This document shows, one piece after another, positions 22,915 through 33,840 of a stretch of 64,000 nucleotides of DNA (the stretch's first letter is position 1; the number at the start of each line of letters is the position of its first letter). The notes under the pieces are model-generated. The model did no database searches, was not told where the DNA came from, and saw only the letters and a list, made by a program, of their open reading frames with translations. Origin of the DNA: Hypholoma sublateritium FD-334 SS-4 (lineage: Eukaryota; Basidiomycota; Agaricomycetes; Agaricales; Strophariaceae). The stretch is from contig KN817600.1 in NCBI GenBank assembly GCA_000827495.1, positions 1-64,000 on the forward strand, written 5' to 3'. A program made the position numbers and the translations under genes.

Positions 22915-25087
22915 ATGCCTTCCGAACCCATCGAAGCGAGCGTCTTCCCTTCTGTGCTTTCTAGGGAACAGGACGATGAGTTTCGTACCCTTGAAGCGGA
23001 GAACTTATCTCTCGTCCTATCGCGACATTCGACACAGCTGAATGCTCTGCACCCCGTAAAGACGCTCCACGACCTCGAAGAAATCCACGAGAACGAAGGC
23101 TACCATTTAGTCGCATTTGAAAAGGGAGCCGGAGAGGACCCTAGGGAATGGGGCAAACTGAAGAAATGGTATCTTCTTCTGTTCATTGCCATCCTTTGAA
23201 TATCACTGACGAGCTTGGGTTCAGGTGGATCACCGTCAGCACCGCTACACTGTGCCTTTCGGTAGCCATTGGCAGCTCGATTGTCACCGGAGACATGACT
23301 GGCCCCACGAAAGAGCTGGGCATCAAGCAAGAAATAACGAACTTGACTGTCACTTGTTTTGTGATGGGCTTTGGAATCGGGTAGGCTTTAGCGCATTCTG
23401 TTCCAAATTATCCACTAAAGTACAGTGTCTTTCCAGTCCACTATTTATGGCGCCTCTCTCCGAGGTGTTTGGACGGCGGCCTGTATATCTCGCTAGCATG
23501 TCCCTATACTTCATTTTCACGCTCCCTACGGCACTTGCTCACAATGCCGCCACTCTCGTTGTCGGAAGAATGATTGCAGGATTGGCTGCCAGTGCCCCGG
23601 TGTGTAACATTGGCGGAAGGTGCGTTTTTATCTTCCAGTCGACGTTATGCGATTGTTAACACTTGTTCGTAGTCTTGCCGATATCTGGGCCATTGAAGAT
23701 CGAGGAGCTCCCATGGCGTTGTTTTCTGTTACGCTCTTGTGAGTTCGACGATGATTTACCTTGTTCCTGCTTCTTATCAACAATACTAGCGCCGGTCCAT
23801 GCATAGGACCCATGGTCGCTGGCTGGATAGGAATGTACGCTGGCTGGCGATGGATCTGTGAGTTCAGCAAATTATGGTAACCTGTCGTGTTGTGATCTCA
23901 TCGCTTGTCTAGACTGGACCCTCTTCATCTTCCTCGGAGTCGCTTTCATTTTCACATTATTTATCCCCGAGACACTTGCGCCTGTCTTACTTCGCCGTAA
24001 AGCTCAAAAGCTCCGCAAGGCAACGGGCGACGATCGCTATTGCACCCTCGAAGAACTAGAGAAAATACCTTTCACAGAAGCCATGAAGGTCGCACTCATT
24101 CGACCGTTCTTGATGCTTTTCCAGGAACCCATCGTCATCTTTTTTAGTTTCTGTGAGTTTGCAGCCAATTCGTTGTCGCCATTCCTCACCGCGATTATCT
24201 CCAGACCTCTCCTTCATCTACAGTCTTCTGTGTAAGCCTCTATCACTGCCAGGGAGCCGGTGCTATTTCTTACTTCGCAATTCTTTAGACCTGATGTTCT
24301 TCGCGTTCCCCATTGCATTCAGCGAAGTTCGCGGCTTCAGTGCGGGTTTGACTGGTATCACTTTCATTAGCATTATGGTATGTTTCTTTCCGTCAAGACC
24401 GAGTTTCTCATCTTATGATGCATGCAGCTGGGTATCCTGATTGCTGGTGCTCTCGTGCCTGTACAAGAAAAGATATATGCAAAGGCCACACGTAACGGCA
24501 CATATCCTGAGGCACGATTGTATCCCATGATGCTTGGATGCTTGTACGTCTCGTCGCTTATCTTCTTGCACGCCGCCTAACCCTTCTCACAGTATTCTTC
24601 CCGCCGCACTCTTCATTTTCGCTTTCACCGGCGGCTACAAATGGGTGCACTGGATAGGTACGTATCTCCCTAGCCCCCTCGCTTCACACCACTAACAACC
24701 ACCCCAGCTGTGTGCATCTCGGGCACGCTTTTCGGCATTGCGATGATCATGATCTACGTCTCCGCGAACTCGTACATCATCGACTCGTACAGCAGCTACG
24801 CAGCCAGCGCGATGGCCGCGAAGACGTTCCTGCGCTCCGAATGCGGTGCGATGGTGCCCCTCTTCGTGAACCAGATGTTCCACAACATGGGCTTCCAGTG
24901 GGCCGGCCTCCTGCTTGCGCTGGCGGCGTGCGCGATCGCGCCGATCCCGTTCATCTTCTACTTCAATGGCGAGACGATCCGTATGCGCAGCAGCCGTGCG
25001 TCACAGAACAAGCGGAGTAGGGACGAACACGTCCGCGCCGAGAGCGCGGGCTCCACAGAATCTATCCCTGAGAAGGCCGCGCGTTAG
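22915..25087 (+). CDS. MFS transporter, DHA1 drug/polyamine:H+ antiporter type
   Basis: A 12-helix plasma-membrane exporter of the fluconazole/polyamine group. After a ~85-residue cytosolic N-terminus (start at 22915) the exons join through 50-60 bp introns. The first intron gives LKKWWITVST at helix 1. Motif A-like PLSEVFGRRP lies after helix 2. Later comes GRMIAGLAASAPVCNIGGS, then the antiporter motif C region GPMVAGWIGMYAGWRWIYW, and after a cytosolic loop (RRKAQKLRKATGDDRY) the second half ending GLLLALAACAIAPIPFIFYF. The C-tail is basic and Ser-rich. About nine introns; no frameshift was needed. Substrate cannot be told from sequence. Antifungal, toxin or polyamine export is the family range. 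The 3' half is GC-rich. Confidence 0.9.
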
Positions 25088-26992
25088 ATGACGCGCACAC
25101 TCGAGGATTCTATACACGCCAGCTTGCTCCTGGCTGACTTAGAGAGGCCGCGTATTAAATGGCGCGCGCCCCCGATTATTCTAGACGGGAGGGTTGGCCA
25201 TTTGGCGACCCTCCCCGTGATTGACCCATCCACTTTGCCCTCCACCACCACCACCCATGGACTTCCTTTATCATGTTATATCTCTTGCATGTCTTTCGCT
25301 GTTCGTTTGTTGTACATAGATATGTTAGATAGTAGATTTCATTAGCCCTCGTCATCATATTAATTAGTTCTACCCGCACTTTTGTTCTCTTAGATCATGA
25401 ATTTAAACGTCTTGTCACCTCGAACACTCACAATGACCGTACTCGAGGAACACTGGCGCAGACTGGCGCGTTAAGATTTCCGGGCTCTTTGCTCGTTTAG
25501 GCCGAGCGGGAAGATCCGTAATGATAAAATCCTTCACTTCATCGCGAAACGTAGATAGTAAGATGCAGCGAACAATGAGTATATGAGCGCTGAGATCGTG
25601 CTTGGCGTTCTCTGCTACCTTTCCAGTTGGTATTCACTCGAAGGGCTCCCACAGCGGCTGCGTTGGCCTATGTCTGCCTATGTATGTTGGCCGACTCGTG
25701 TGTGCGCACGGGCTATGTCGATATCCGGCACCGCGATTGTGCTGTATGAGTCTGGCGGCAGCCTCGCGGCTTCTGCATTGACCGATACAAGGCTGATTTC
25801 ATGAATTTCATCGGCGCGGATTTTGTCCCTCTCAATACCACTCGATACTCACACTGATACGTGCCCCTGGCTCGAGTGCGAGTAGGCCTTGGCCAATGCC
25901 GTTGTCCAGAAATTGTTGAGCGTCAGTGGCTGCGCTTGGCCTATTGGCCACTCTATTTATAGATCACCGGAACCCAAAAATAGATGTCAAAAATACCTTC
26001 CCTCGAGGGCAGTTTCCGCGTTCGCTTGGACTGTTATTCGATACATGAACCCCTATGACCCTACCTCGAGTGGTATGGGGACTTCTGTTTTTTTTTCAGC
26101 CCGGTAATGTGGCCTCATGGTTGAAATTACTTGTTTTATTTAACCACGGTTGCCTCTTACGCCGGTTATCGGTAAATGATCCGCTTCCAAAGAGTAAATG
26201 CTCCTAATGCAATGTTCATACACGGTCGACTCGAAGGCGGTGGCCGTTGAAACGTTGAGATTTGGTTGAGATCAATTGATTTCACAAACTGCATCATCTG
26301 GAATCAGTTCTTGCAAATAATTCGTTTCTTCGTTATGCTACTCGTCTTTTCCATCCACAACCTGTAAGAGTACTTGCCTTGTACTTATGTACCACTATCA
26401 GTCTTCCATAACCTTTGAATCTGAATTTGAAGACCGAGTACTTACAGCCAAACTACATAGGCCCCGGGCGGCGGGCCGGCCATTAAGATGTTTTGTTTGT
26501 ACGCCGACGGGAAGGCCAAATAAGGGTGTACGTTCGGCCTCTACATATGGTCCCCCTCGACCACCGTCGGCCAAGTTTAATGTTAAGGCCTGTTAAGGCC
26601 TGTGAATGCCTAAGGCCCTGTCATTTGTGCCGTTCTATGGATAACAACATGGACATGGCGGAGGCCTCGAGGCCTTACAACCGCTTAAATCCGGCTATCC
26701 GGGGGTTGATGACACATTGCAGAGCGCAGGAACAATAAAAAGCCACATCAAAGCAACATGCACAATGGGCCCCTTCGAACGGTTTGCATTGTTAACGGGC
26801 TTGCAACGGGCCCTTGGAGATTCGTATAAAGTGGACGGGGCGAATTCGGTCCCAGGTCAGTCTTCTCCATCGCCGGTTCTCCTAGTGCTCATCATTTTTT
26901 CTTCTATCGGCTTCCTAGTTTCGCAGTGCGATTTTTACTAGTTTCCTTTCATTTGGGCTACCTACCTTCCACAACTGTTACGTGACACAGAT
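25088..26992. other. Intergenic, tandem 'aaggcct' words, no gene seen
   Basis: About 1.9 kb. At 26580-26625 there are several 'taaggcct/aaggccctg' words in a short tandem-like cluster. Other stretches hold only short unsupported ORFs. The last 170 bp form the promoter of the AA9 gene. Confidence 0.55.
26825..26830 (+). promoter_or_regulatory. TATA box candidate of the AA9 gene
   Basis: TATAAA about 165 bp upstream of the AA9 start codon. Plausible but rather distant. Confidence 0.35.
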
Positions 26993-28025
26993 ATGAAGTC
27001 TACCTCTCTCCTTATCCCTCTCTTCGGCGCCGCCTGCGTCTCTGCACATGGCTTCCTCGCTACCGTTACAATAAACGGCAAATCATATACTGGAAATGTC
27101 CCCAGTGGTACCACAAACCCCAGCATCATACGTCAAGTTAGCACCCCCGACCCGAACAAGGGTGCATCAAATCCTGCGTTGACGTGCGGTCCAAATGCCA
27201 CGGATGCATCTCTCATCGGCACTGCAAACCCAGGAGATGCCCTAACCTTCAGCTGGAAAGGCGCTGATCTTAGCAACGTACGCTATGATCTCTATTTGCC
27301 CCAGCTCGATGCTAATTTTAATATCAGTGGCCCCACAACACCGGTCCGATGTTGACCTATATGGCATCCTGCGGATCGACCACTTGCGACAAGTTCGATG
27401 ACACCCAGGCGAAATGGTTCAAGATCAGTGAAGATGGGAAAACACCCGGGGATAACAGCACCTGGCTACAGCAACGACTGAGTACGTCTTCTTCACCTTC
27501 CCCTCGAGCACACAAGCTAATCGTACCGCAGTGAACGGCGGCGTGGCCAACTCCACCATCCCCTCCAACCTGGCTCCGGGCAACTACCTCTTGCGGCACG
27601 AGATTATTGCGCTGCACCTCGCGACTAGCCTGGGGGGCGCCGAGTTCTACCCGGCCTGCGCGCAGATCACCGTAGGCGGCAGTCAGACTGGCGCACCCTC
27701 CGCGAGCGACCTCGTCAGTATCCCCGGCGCGTACTCGGACAACGACCCGGGCATCTTCGACCCGAACGTGTTCACCCCCGACGCCCCATACGTCTTCCCC
27801 GGGCCCCCGATCGCGAGCTTCATCGCCGGCTCGTCGTCCACCGCGTCGACGACTGGCGCCGCGTCGCCTACCACCACCGGCGCTGCAGCGGCCTCTTCTG
27901 CTACCACCGGCAAGACGTGCAAGATCCAGAAGCGTGCTGTGAGCAACGACGAGGTCGACATCTTCGTCGTGCGGCCGCGCCACCTCAGCCGCATCATGCG
28001 CAGACTCGCTGAGAGCATGTACTGA
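26993..28025 (+). CDS. AA9 lytic polysaccharide monooxygenase (formerly GH61)
   Basis: Secreted copper enzyme that oxidatively cuts cellulose or related glucans. The signal peptide is 18 residues (MKSTSLLIPLFGAACVSA); cleavage exposes His19, the first ligand of the copper histidine brace (HGFLATV). Two 50-bp introns are placed at 27278-27327 and 27482-27531, giving 310 residues. Removing the first creates the second brace His in WPHNTGPMLTYMASC; unspliced reading loses it. The axial Tyr lies in AEFYPACAQITV, and the conserved HEIIALHLA segment precedes it. After the catalytic domain come a Ser/Thr/Ala linker and a basic tail (CKIQKRAVSNDEVDIFVV ... SRIMRRLAE) in place of a CBM1. Regiospecificity is not predictable here. 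It is convergent with the haloacid dehalogenase gene. Confidence 0.93.
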
Positions 28026-28363
28026 ACGACATCTCACGACCGCCATATGTATCACTATTTGCATCCCCCACCTCGCGACGTTGACCGCCGCACACTACGC
28101 CACGCGATACCTTTATGACTTAATGCCGTATTGTTATTATTTTAGTTCCTACTATTTGCTGTATTTACTAGAGGCGCTGCTGAATCACATGGGTTTTTCT
28201 GGGCTTTCTGGTCGTTCTGTATCCCAGGATCCGGTGAGGGATGTGCATAGATGGCGGAAGGCAGTCGTTTGTACAACGATCATCGATTCTAGATCTATCA
28301 AAGCCCCGCACCCTGGCAGTTGTTATTTAATCTCCAATTATCAACACATTGTGTCCCTCAAAG
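28026..28363. other. Convergent intergenic spacer, nothing further seen
   Basis: AT-rich 3' flanks of the AA9 and dehalogenase genes. Confidence 0.6.
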
Positions 28364-29527
28364 TTACGCAGTCTGCTTCAAGTCGATGATATCCGCGATC
28401 TCGAGGAACGAGTCGACGACATAATCTACCTCGCCACCGTCCTTCTTGCTGCGCACCGGGCTGTCGAGCGGTATATCCTCATCCGGCCGACGCACGTACA
28501 CGGTGATCATCCCCTGGCCCGCTGCCGCGCGGAGGTCGTATATGTGCGCCGCGACCATCGCGCAGCGCGCGGGCCGCACCGCAAGGTGCCGCATCGCCTC
28601 GTTGTAGGCTTTCGGGTTTCTGCCGAAGGGAAATGAAAGTAATATGAGCACGGCGGACGCGGGGGAACTTGAGAAACGTGGTGAACTGACGGTTTGAACG
28701 TGTCGAAGAGCTCCGTGGAGAATATTGTGTCCCAGGGCAGGCCGGCGTGCTTTGCCTGTGCATTCAAGGTATGAATACGCGCTCAGAGCCTGCGGGTATT
28801 TATTTATGTAGGAAAGAAGGTGCGCGCACCATGTCGATGAGGAGGCGCATGTTGCCGTTGGACAGCGTCGCGATGATGGCCTGCTTTTTGAGCGCGTGGA
28901 GCCCCTCAACGGCGTCTGGCCAGCCTTCAAGGCGCGACGGATGTAATAATGCCACGATTAGCCTAATATACTGGCACGCGGTAGCAGCAGGAGCCGGAAT
29001 CGAGACCGTACCGTTCAGTCTGTGCCACGCAAGATTGAGATCCTGGCGCGTAGCTTCGTCCCACGCAGCGCCAAGGTCCGCCCACTGAGGTGAGCTGAGA
29101 AGGTCGTCGAGTATCTGAATACGAGATGAACGGGTCAGATAGTAATTATTGTGCGGATGCGACTCGCCTTTCTGTGCATGGCGTCAACGTTGTGCGGGCC
29201 TGAAAGCTTACCCTCCGCGACCAGCCGTCTGGTGATGAGAAAGGCTTTATTTCAGCTGGAAAAAGTAATACAGCAGGGTACGGACGTGTTTGTGAGATAG
29301 CCGTTGCGCCATAGCTGCGCAAACGTAGGCCAGTCTGCAGAGCGGGGGTTGCGGGCGAGTCAGCGTCGTGCCTGTGGGATGATTAGTATTAGATTCCCGA
29401 CGCGCTCACCCGCTGTTAATCCATGCTTGGTCCCTAGTGCCTGGAGCTCCGCAATGACGCTCGAGCGCCAATCGACGACTGTGCCGAAGACGTCGAAGAC
29501 AAACGCTTCAACTGGGTGTACCGCCAT
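28364..29527 (-). CDS. HAD-superfamily 2-haloacid dehalogenase-like hydrolase (type II)
   Basis: Expected to hydrolyse L-2-haloacids or a related small substrate through an aspartyl-ester intermediate. The start at 29527 gives MAVHPVEAFVFDVFGTVVDW with the nucleophile Asp in FDVFGT. After an intron comes ADWPTFAQLWRNGYLTNT, with the substrate Arg equivalent in WRNGY. Then follow the motif II segment ATLSNGNMRLLIDM, the Lys of NPKAYNEAMRHL, and motif III/IV AAHIYDLRAAAGQGM ending DIIDLKQTA. All key positions of type II dehalogenases are visible. One intron, 29115-29167, uses GC-AG borders and joins MHRK to ILDDLL in phase 0; reading through it meets a stop. Another intron appears to use the donor GTCCGT, which is atypical. 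The true substrate in fungi of this family is unknown. Confidence 0.88.
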
Positions 29528-29589
29528 GAAGCGCTAGCTGTGTTTCTGTTCACGATGTGTGTGAAGAATAAAGCACGGGCGACGGGGCC

Positions 29590-29597
29590 TTATAAAT
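29590..29597 (-). promoter_or_regulatory. TATA box of the dehalogenase gene
   Basis: ATTTATAA on the minus strand, about 65 bp upstream of the start codon at 29527. Confidence 0.45.
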
Positions 29598-30960
29598 CCG
29601 TTCCGAATCCTGAGAGCATCCTGAAGTGAACGCTGTGGGACCGACTGTCTGTCGCAAATGGCAAGTACAATCCAAAGGCTGGCCAGCACTCGCCGCCCAC
29701 TGTCAAAGTGATTGTATGAAAATTAAGTTCACACACGGTGTGCGGTTCGTGATACTCTGAATCCAATTCCACAAACAATGAAGCAGTCATTCAAGCTTGA
29801 ATAGAAAAAAACCCGTTCTGTAAATCTGTGTACGGTAGTTCTGTACACAGAAGCGCAGGAGTACCTCTTCTTCATCCGCAATGGATCTGCAGTTTATACA
29901 AAAATCTCTAAAATCGATAAAAGCGGAGTAACGCAACCACATATATGCAGCAATGCCAGCATCAGCGTGCGTGAATCTACCTCGAGCAGAGGCTACATAT
30001 TCTTAAGACTGTATTGACCATGCCATACTGTGTCCGCTGTGCGTCGAAGTTGCGTTGAAGTCAGATAAGTACTATATTTGAGCGCATGGAAATCTAGGCC
30101 ACCTGGGGAGGCCCGGTATTCGTGAGCGCGTCGCATTCAATGTGCGCTAACAACTGTTATACTACCTCTCCTTCTCGTTATACACGCGTGCTCCAGACGA
30201 GAGTGAGATATGATCTGTGCCAACCATTCAAATCTGCTCCTACGCTCTTCTGTGGACGCACTTTGGCGACTTGTTCCAGTACGATGGAGGTATCCTTGTC
30301 TGCTTTTCTTCTTCGAACTTCTTGCGCACTTCTACATTCATCTGGTTGTGATTCTCGAATTTTAATATAATCTCGAACTCGCTGTCCATGTCTCTGCCGG
30401 ATGTTGAATAGGATTACAATCATGCGCCTCAAACTTATCTGCACTCGTCGCTCCTCCTAAACCAGCACAAGAACCGTCTGAACCGAAGACACTTCCAATA
30501 ATTTATCAATGTGGTACATATGTCATTGTCAATTTCGTACGCAATATTGCATGTTCGACTACTTGTCCTAATATCATATATAATTTTTATTTCCAGAGGC
30601 GACGCGCTTCTGAGATTTCTCAGAGCCCAGAGGAAGCTTGCATTACTTACCTTTCCACCTTAGCTCGTTTTTCGCCAACTTTTCGCGCCTGCAGTCGACA
30701 GGCTTCAAGTCTATTTTTGGATTGACCCCATGTCCGATCAAATTTAAATTTGGAAGCAACTGCGGCAGTAGTGGCCGGCGCCGGGCGCCGTCCGTCGTAA
30801 ATGCGGTGCCCATGCAAGAGCAAAGCAGGGATACCATACATCTACATGTTCAAGTGTTGCAGATGGATGCAGGTGTTGTCGTTCGCCCCAATTTTCTAGC
30901 TTTAGAGACGATTGAGAACCATATGAGAGGCCATTCACGTGACTACCCCAGCGCCGAAAA

Positions 30961-30966
30961 TATAAG
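30961..30966 (+). promoter_or_regulatory. TATA box of the Ser-rich surface protein gene
   Basis: TATAAG about 130 bp upstream of the start codon at 31097, followed by pyrimidine-rich sequence. Confidence 0.4.
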
Positions 30967-31096
30967 ACGATCCGTGATGCAGGTTGCTCTTCTTTCTTTT
31001 TTCCAGCTTCTCACAGTTTACGACACGCAGTTCCTCCTGACACCCACCACATTCATTCGCTACCCACTCACTTCAACAAAAAATTCGCCTTCGAAT

Positions 31097-32800
31097 ATGT
31101 TTTGGACTCTCCTGACCGCTTTCGTGGCCGCCGGTGTGAGCAGCGTGGCGGCGTCGACCAACCAGGGCCCAACGGCCTGTGTGTCATTCGATATCAACTG
31201 GAACCTGCTGGCATTTGGGTTCAATGGGAAGGATTACAACGTTGGGACACAGGACACCTGGACCTCTTCAGGAGGTGCGTGTGTTACGTTATATCTAAGA
31301 CGGTGCCATCTGACCGTATGTAGCCCCTACCGACATAACGACGACGGGACGTCCGTAAGTCTGCTCGCTAGCCACATATTAGGGGGCTAGGAAATTGATT
31401 TCCGCTCGACTTTACAGGCCATTCAACTCCCCCAACGCTAGATGTTTCCTCTCCCAGGTGAGCACGATACTGACTTGCACGGTCGTCCATACGATGGCCG
31501 TACTCGCCTCCGCTGCATCACTAATAATGATATGTCGCAGTTCACGAACGCGATCTACGTCCTCAACGCAGACACAGCGAACCCCACTTCCATCTACATC
31601 TATGATGCAACCGCCAAGTCCTGGTCGACACAGAGCGTAACTGCAAACGGATTTGACCCCACCGACTACGATACAATCCTCGACCACGACACGAACGTCT
31701 TCTGTACGTGTCCTTGCGGCTGTGTTTCCACGAAATTGACCTGAATGCCTGGCAGATGCGTACTCGAATGCTACCATCTTCTCGCTCGATATGCAGCTCA
31801 TGAAAGTCGCCAATGCAACCGCCCTTCCATGGAGTGACGTTCAGTCGCCCGACCTCTCCACGGATACGTCGGGAACGGTTACACCTGGTGAGGGTCGGCT
31901 GTCACTCGAGCTGCATATTATACTGACCATTTATTAGGTGCCAATACGGCAGGGTACGAACCGACCCTTGCGCTGGCCCAGAACCATGTCCACTTCCTCG
32001 GTGTCCCGGGTCTCCCTGTCGGCGATGCAAAGATTTTCGTGATCCACTGTCAGCCTGCAGTCACTTTATTGCCGCTCTATGTGCTAAAATTATTTTAGTT
32101 TCATTCATGCAGCCCGCTCCGCAAAACTACGGCACCTTCCCCGACTCTCATGGAAAGGCTGCATCGTTCTTCCTCGACTCTGGTGTAAGGTGTACCGCCC
32201 GTCTTCTATGAACTATCCATTGACCTCTTTCCAGGTACAACAGGAGTTTGCCTACGTCCCCGATGATGGCAGTGCTACATACGTTATCAATGTTGAGGTA
32301 ATTAGTGACATTCACGCCTTGCTTCTAGTGAAAGGCTGATCGCGCGTCAAACAGACCAACACCACGAAGACCCTCACCGGTCCTCCCACCCAGGACGCTC
32401 TGGCTTCTTACTATGCGTCTACTTCAGCCCTGGTGCAGCTCGATACCGCAGGAACCGTCGCTTTCTTGGCGTACGACCCCAACACCACCACCAGCGGTAA
32501 GCCGTCCTACCTCAGACCAAATGCCCCCCCTTACTAATGAACCCCTCAGGCGGTACATGGTCGACCATCTCCAAGATCCCTACTGCCACCGCTGTCTCGT
32601 CGTCCAGCGCGTCCGGTTCGACAAGCACCGGCACTGGTTCCTCCCGGTCCGGCACGTCGACATCAACCGGCACAGCTGCGAGCGGCTCGTCGACCGCGGG
32701 CAGCAACACCACCAGCGCAGGCATGAAGATGGGCGGCCAGAGCGTCTTCGGTGCCGCGCTTGCCGTCGTGCTAGCTAGGGCTGCGCTGCTTGCGCTGTGA
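31097..32800 (+). CDS. Secreted, probably GPI-anchored Ser-rich protein with propeller-like ectodomain
   Basis: The start at 31097 gives the signal peptide MFWTLLTAFVAAGVSSVAA. Exons then read ACVSFDINWNLLAFGFNGKD, FTNAIYVLNADTANPTSIYI, DATAKSWSTQSV, DYDTILDHDTNVFY, LALAQNHVHFLGVPGLP and QQEFAYVPDDGSATYVINVE. The spacing of 'NAIYVLN', 'SIYIYDATAKSWS' and 'DTNVFY' units suggests a kelch-like beta-propeller; this is inference. The last exon is a Ser/Thr/Gly-rich stalk ending in a small-residue stretch (NTTSAGMKM) and the hydrophobic tail VFGAALAVVLARAALLAL, the shape of a GPI signal. I recall such proteins as widespread in agaricomycetes without known function. About eight introns, some short exons around 31.3-31.5 kb being uncertain. 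The function is unknown. Confidence 0.8.
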
Positions 32801-33141
32801 TTGTGATCGCTGGCTGCTCATTTTCGCTGTTATTGCATTCGGCTTTCATACGTTTTGTGCTCGTACTGCTTCCACATCTTCTTGCTCCCTGCATATGTCG
32901 ATACGCCCCATACACGGACATCTTGGATCTTGGACTATATATTCGCGCAATGCGCCGCTTAATACATGTCTTCCTTTTCATGTGGACACTTTCGTACCCA
33001 TCGTACTTACTACCCTCGCGTATGGAAGATGTGGCTTATCCAAAGTGAGGTAGATTATCTGTCTTTGCATTTGTATTTCCTGCACAACAAATAGGAAAAG
33101 CAGCAATACCTAGTAGAACTCTACTGATTTTATCCACTCAG
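32801..33141. other. Intergenic spacer before the tRNA, nothing seen
   Basis: 3' flank of the surface-protein gene. Short ORFs only. Confidence 0.55.
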
Positions 33142-33220
33142 TCGGGTATGGTGTAACGGCTAACATTGCCGCCTCTCATGCAAGATCGCGGCAGCTCGGG
33201 GTTCGATTCCCCGTACCCGA
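33142..33220 (+). tRNA. tRNA-Glu (CTC anticodon) with an 8-nt intron
   Basis: The acceptor stem is TCGGGTA paired with TACCCGA. The D-arm region TGGTGTAACGGC matches the eukaryotic A box and GGTTCGATTCC is a perfect B box with a paired T stem (CGGGG/CCCCG). The anticodon stem GCCGC/GCGGC encloses the loop C-T-CTC-A, then an extra tgcaagat (33179-33186), then C; the extra bases sit at the canonical intron site after position 37. Anticodon bases are 33175-33177, reading GAG. An oligo-T run (33222-33227) follows as the RNA polymerase III terminator. CCA is not encoded, as usual in eukaryotes. Confidence 0.93.
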
Positions 33221-33221
33221 A

Positions 33222-33227
33222 TTTTTT
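33222..33227 (+). terminator. RNA polymerase III oligo-T terminator of tRNA-Glu
   Basis: Six T residues begin one base after the tRNA 3' end. Confidence 0.7.
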
Positions 33228-33289
33228 CTTGCCTGCTCAGTACACGGTCCGCATCTGTCCGGATTCTGGACTCCGACCGTTCTAATAAT

Positions 33290-33538
33290 ATGACAACCAA
33301 CTCGAACTTACACATTCGCCCCTATTCGCCCACAACTTCCACAACTCACTACGAAGCTGCCGCGACTGACGCATTCTTGTGTGATAGAATCACATTTAAC
33401 CAAAATACACTTCACAATGAACTCCTAACGAGCCTTCCAGAGGCACAGCCAAGCGCGCGGAAACCTATCCGTGGAACCAACATTGTTGGTGGTGTCGCAA
33501 TCGCCGACCTGAAGAGCGTCATTCCTACAAATATGTAA
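33290..33538 (+). CDS. Doubtful small ORF, 82 codons, unknown
   Basis: An uninterrupted ATG-to-stop frame 70 bp after the tRNA. It is rich in Thr, Asn and Pro, with no signal peptide, membrane segment or recognised motif (it contains ARKPIRGTNIVGGVAIADLK). The composition is not far from real coding sequence, but length alone is weak evidence. It may be chance. Confidence 0.2.
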   Translation: MTTNSNLHIRPYSPTTSTTHYEAAATDAFLCDRITFNQNTLHNELLTSLPEAQPSARKPIRGTNIVGGVAIADLKSVIPTNM

Positions 33539-33746
33539 GCATCCTCTCAAGATTGGTATTCGAGAACGCCCATCCAATCATCTGACATATCTCTTTCGCC
33601 CAACGTTAGATAAGGTTACCCAAATGAACCCACTTGGGACGCTCGGAAGGCTATCCAGACAGGGATTGCGTCGTCGGCAGCCCATATTGCTTCTTGATTG
33701 CGCTCATGGCATAACGTAGCCGTGGCCTGCGCAGATTTCTCTCCCA

Positions 33747-33753
33747 TATAAAA
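33747..33753 (+). promoter_or_regulatory. TATA box of the TauD-like gene
   Basis: TATAAAA about 88 bp upstream of the start at 33841. Confidence 0.5.
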
Positions 33754-33840
33754 CAATCCCTGAGGCATGGAGTGGAAGTGCATCGTGGCCTGCCTTTTGT
33801 GCATTCCATAGCGTCTATCGTCGTCCTTGTATCCGTTTCA

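Larger units (their letters stand above)
29528..31096. other. Divergent intergenic region, no gene seen
   Basis: Promoter space shared by the dehalogenase (minus) and the surface protein (plus). Several short ORFs at 30.1-30.9 kb lack motifs. Confidence 0.55.

Noticed and set aside
33769..33813. 14-codon upstream ORF before the TauD-like gene
   Set aside because: It begins only about 16 bp after the TATA box, so transcription probably starts at or after its ATG; regulatory meaning is doubtful.
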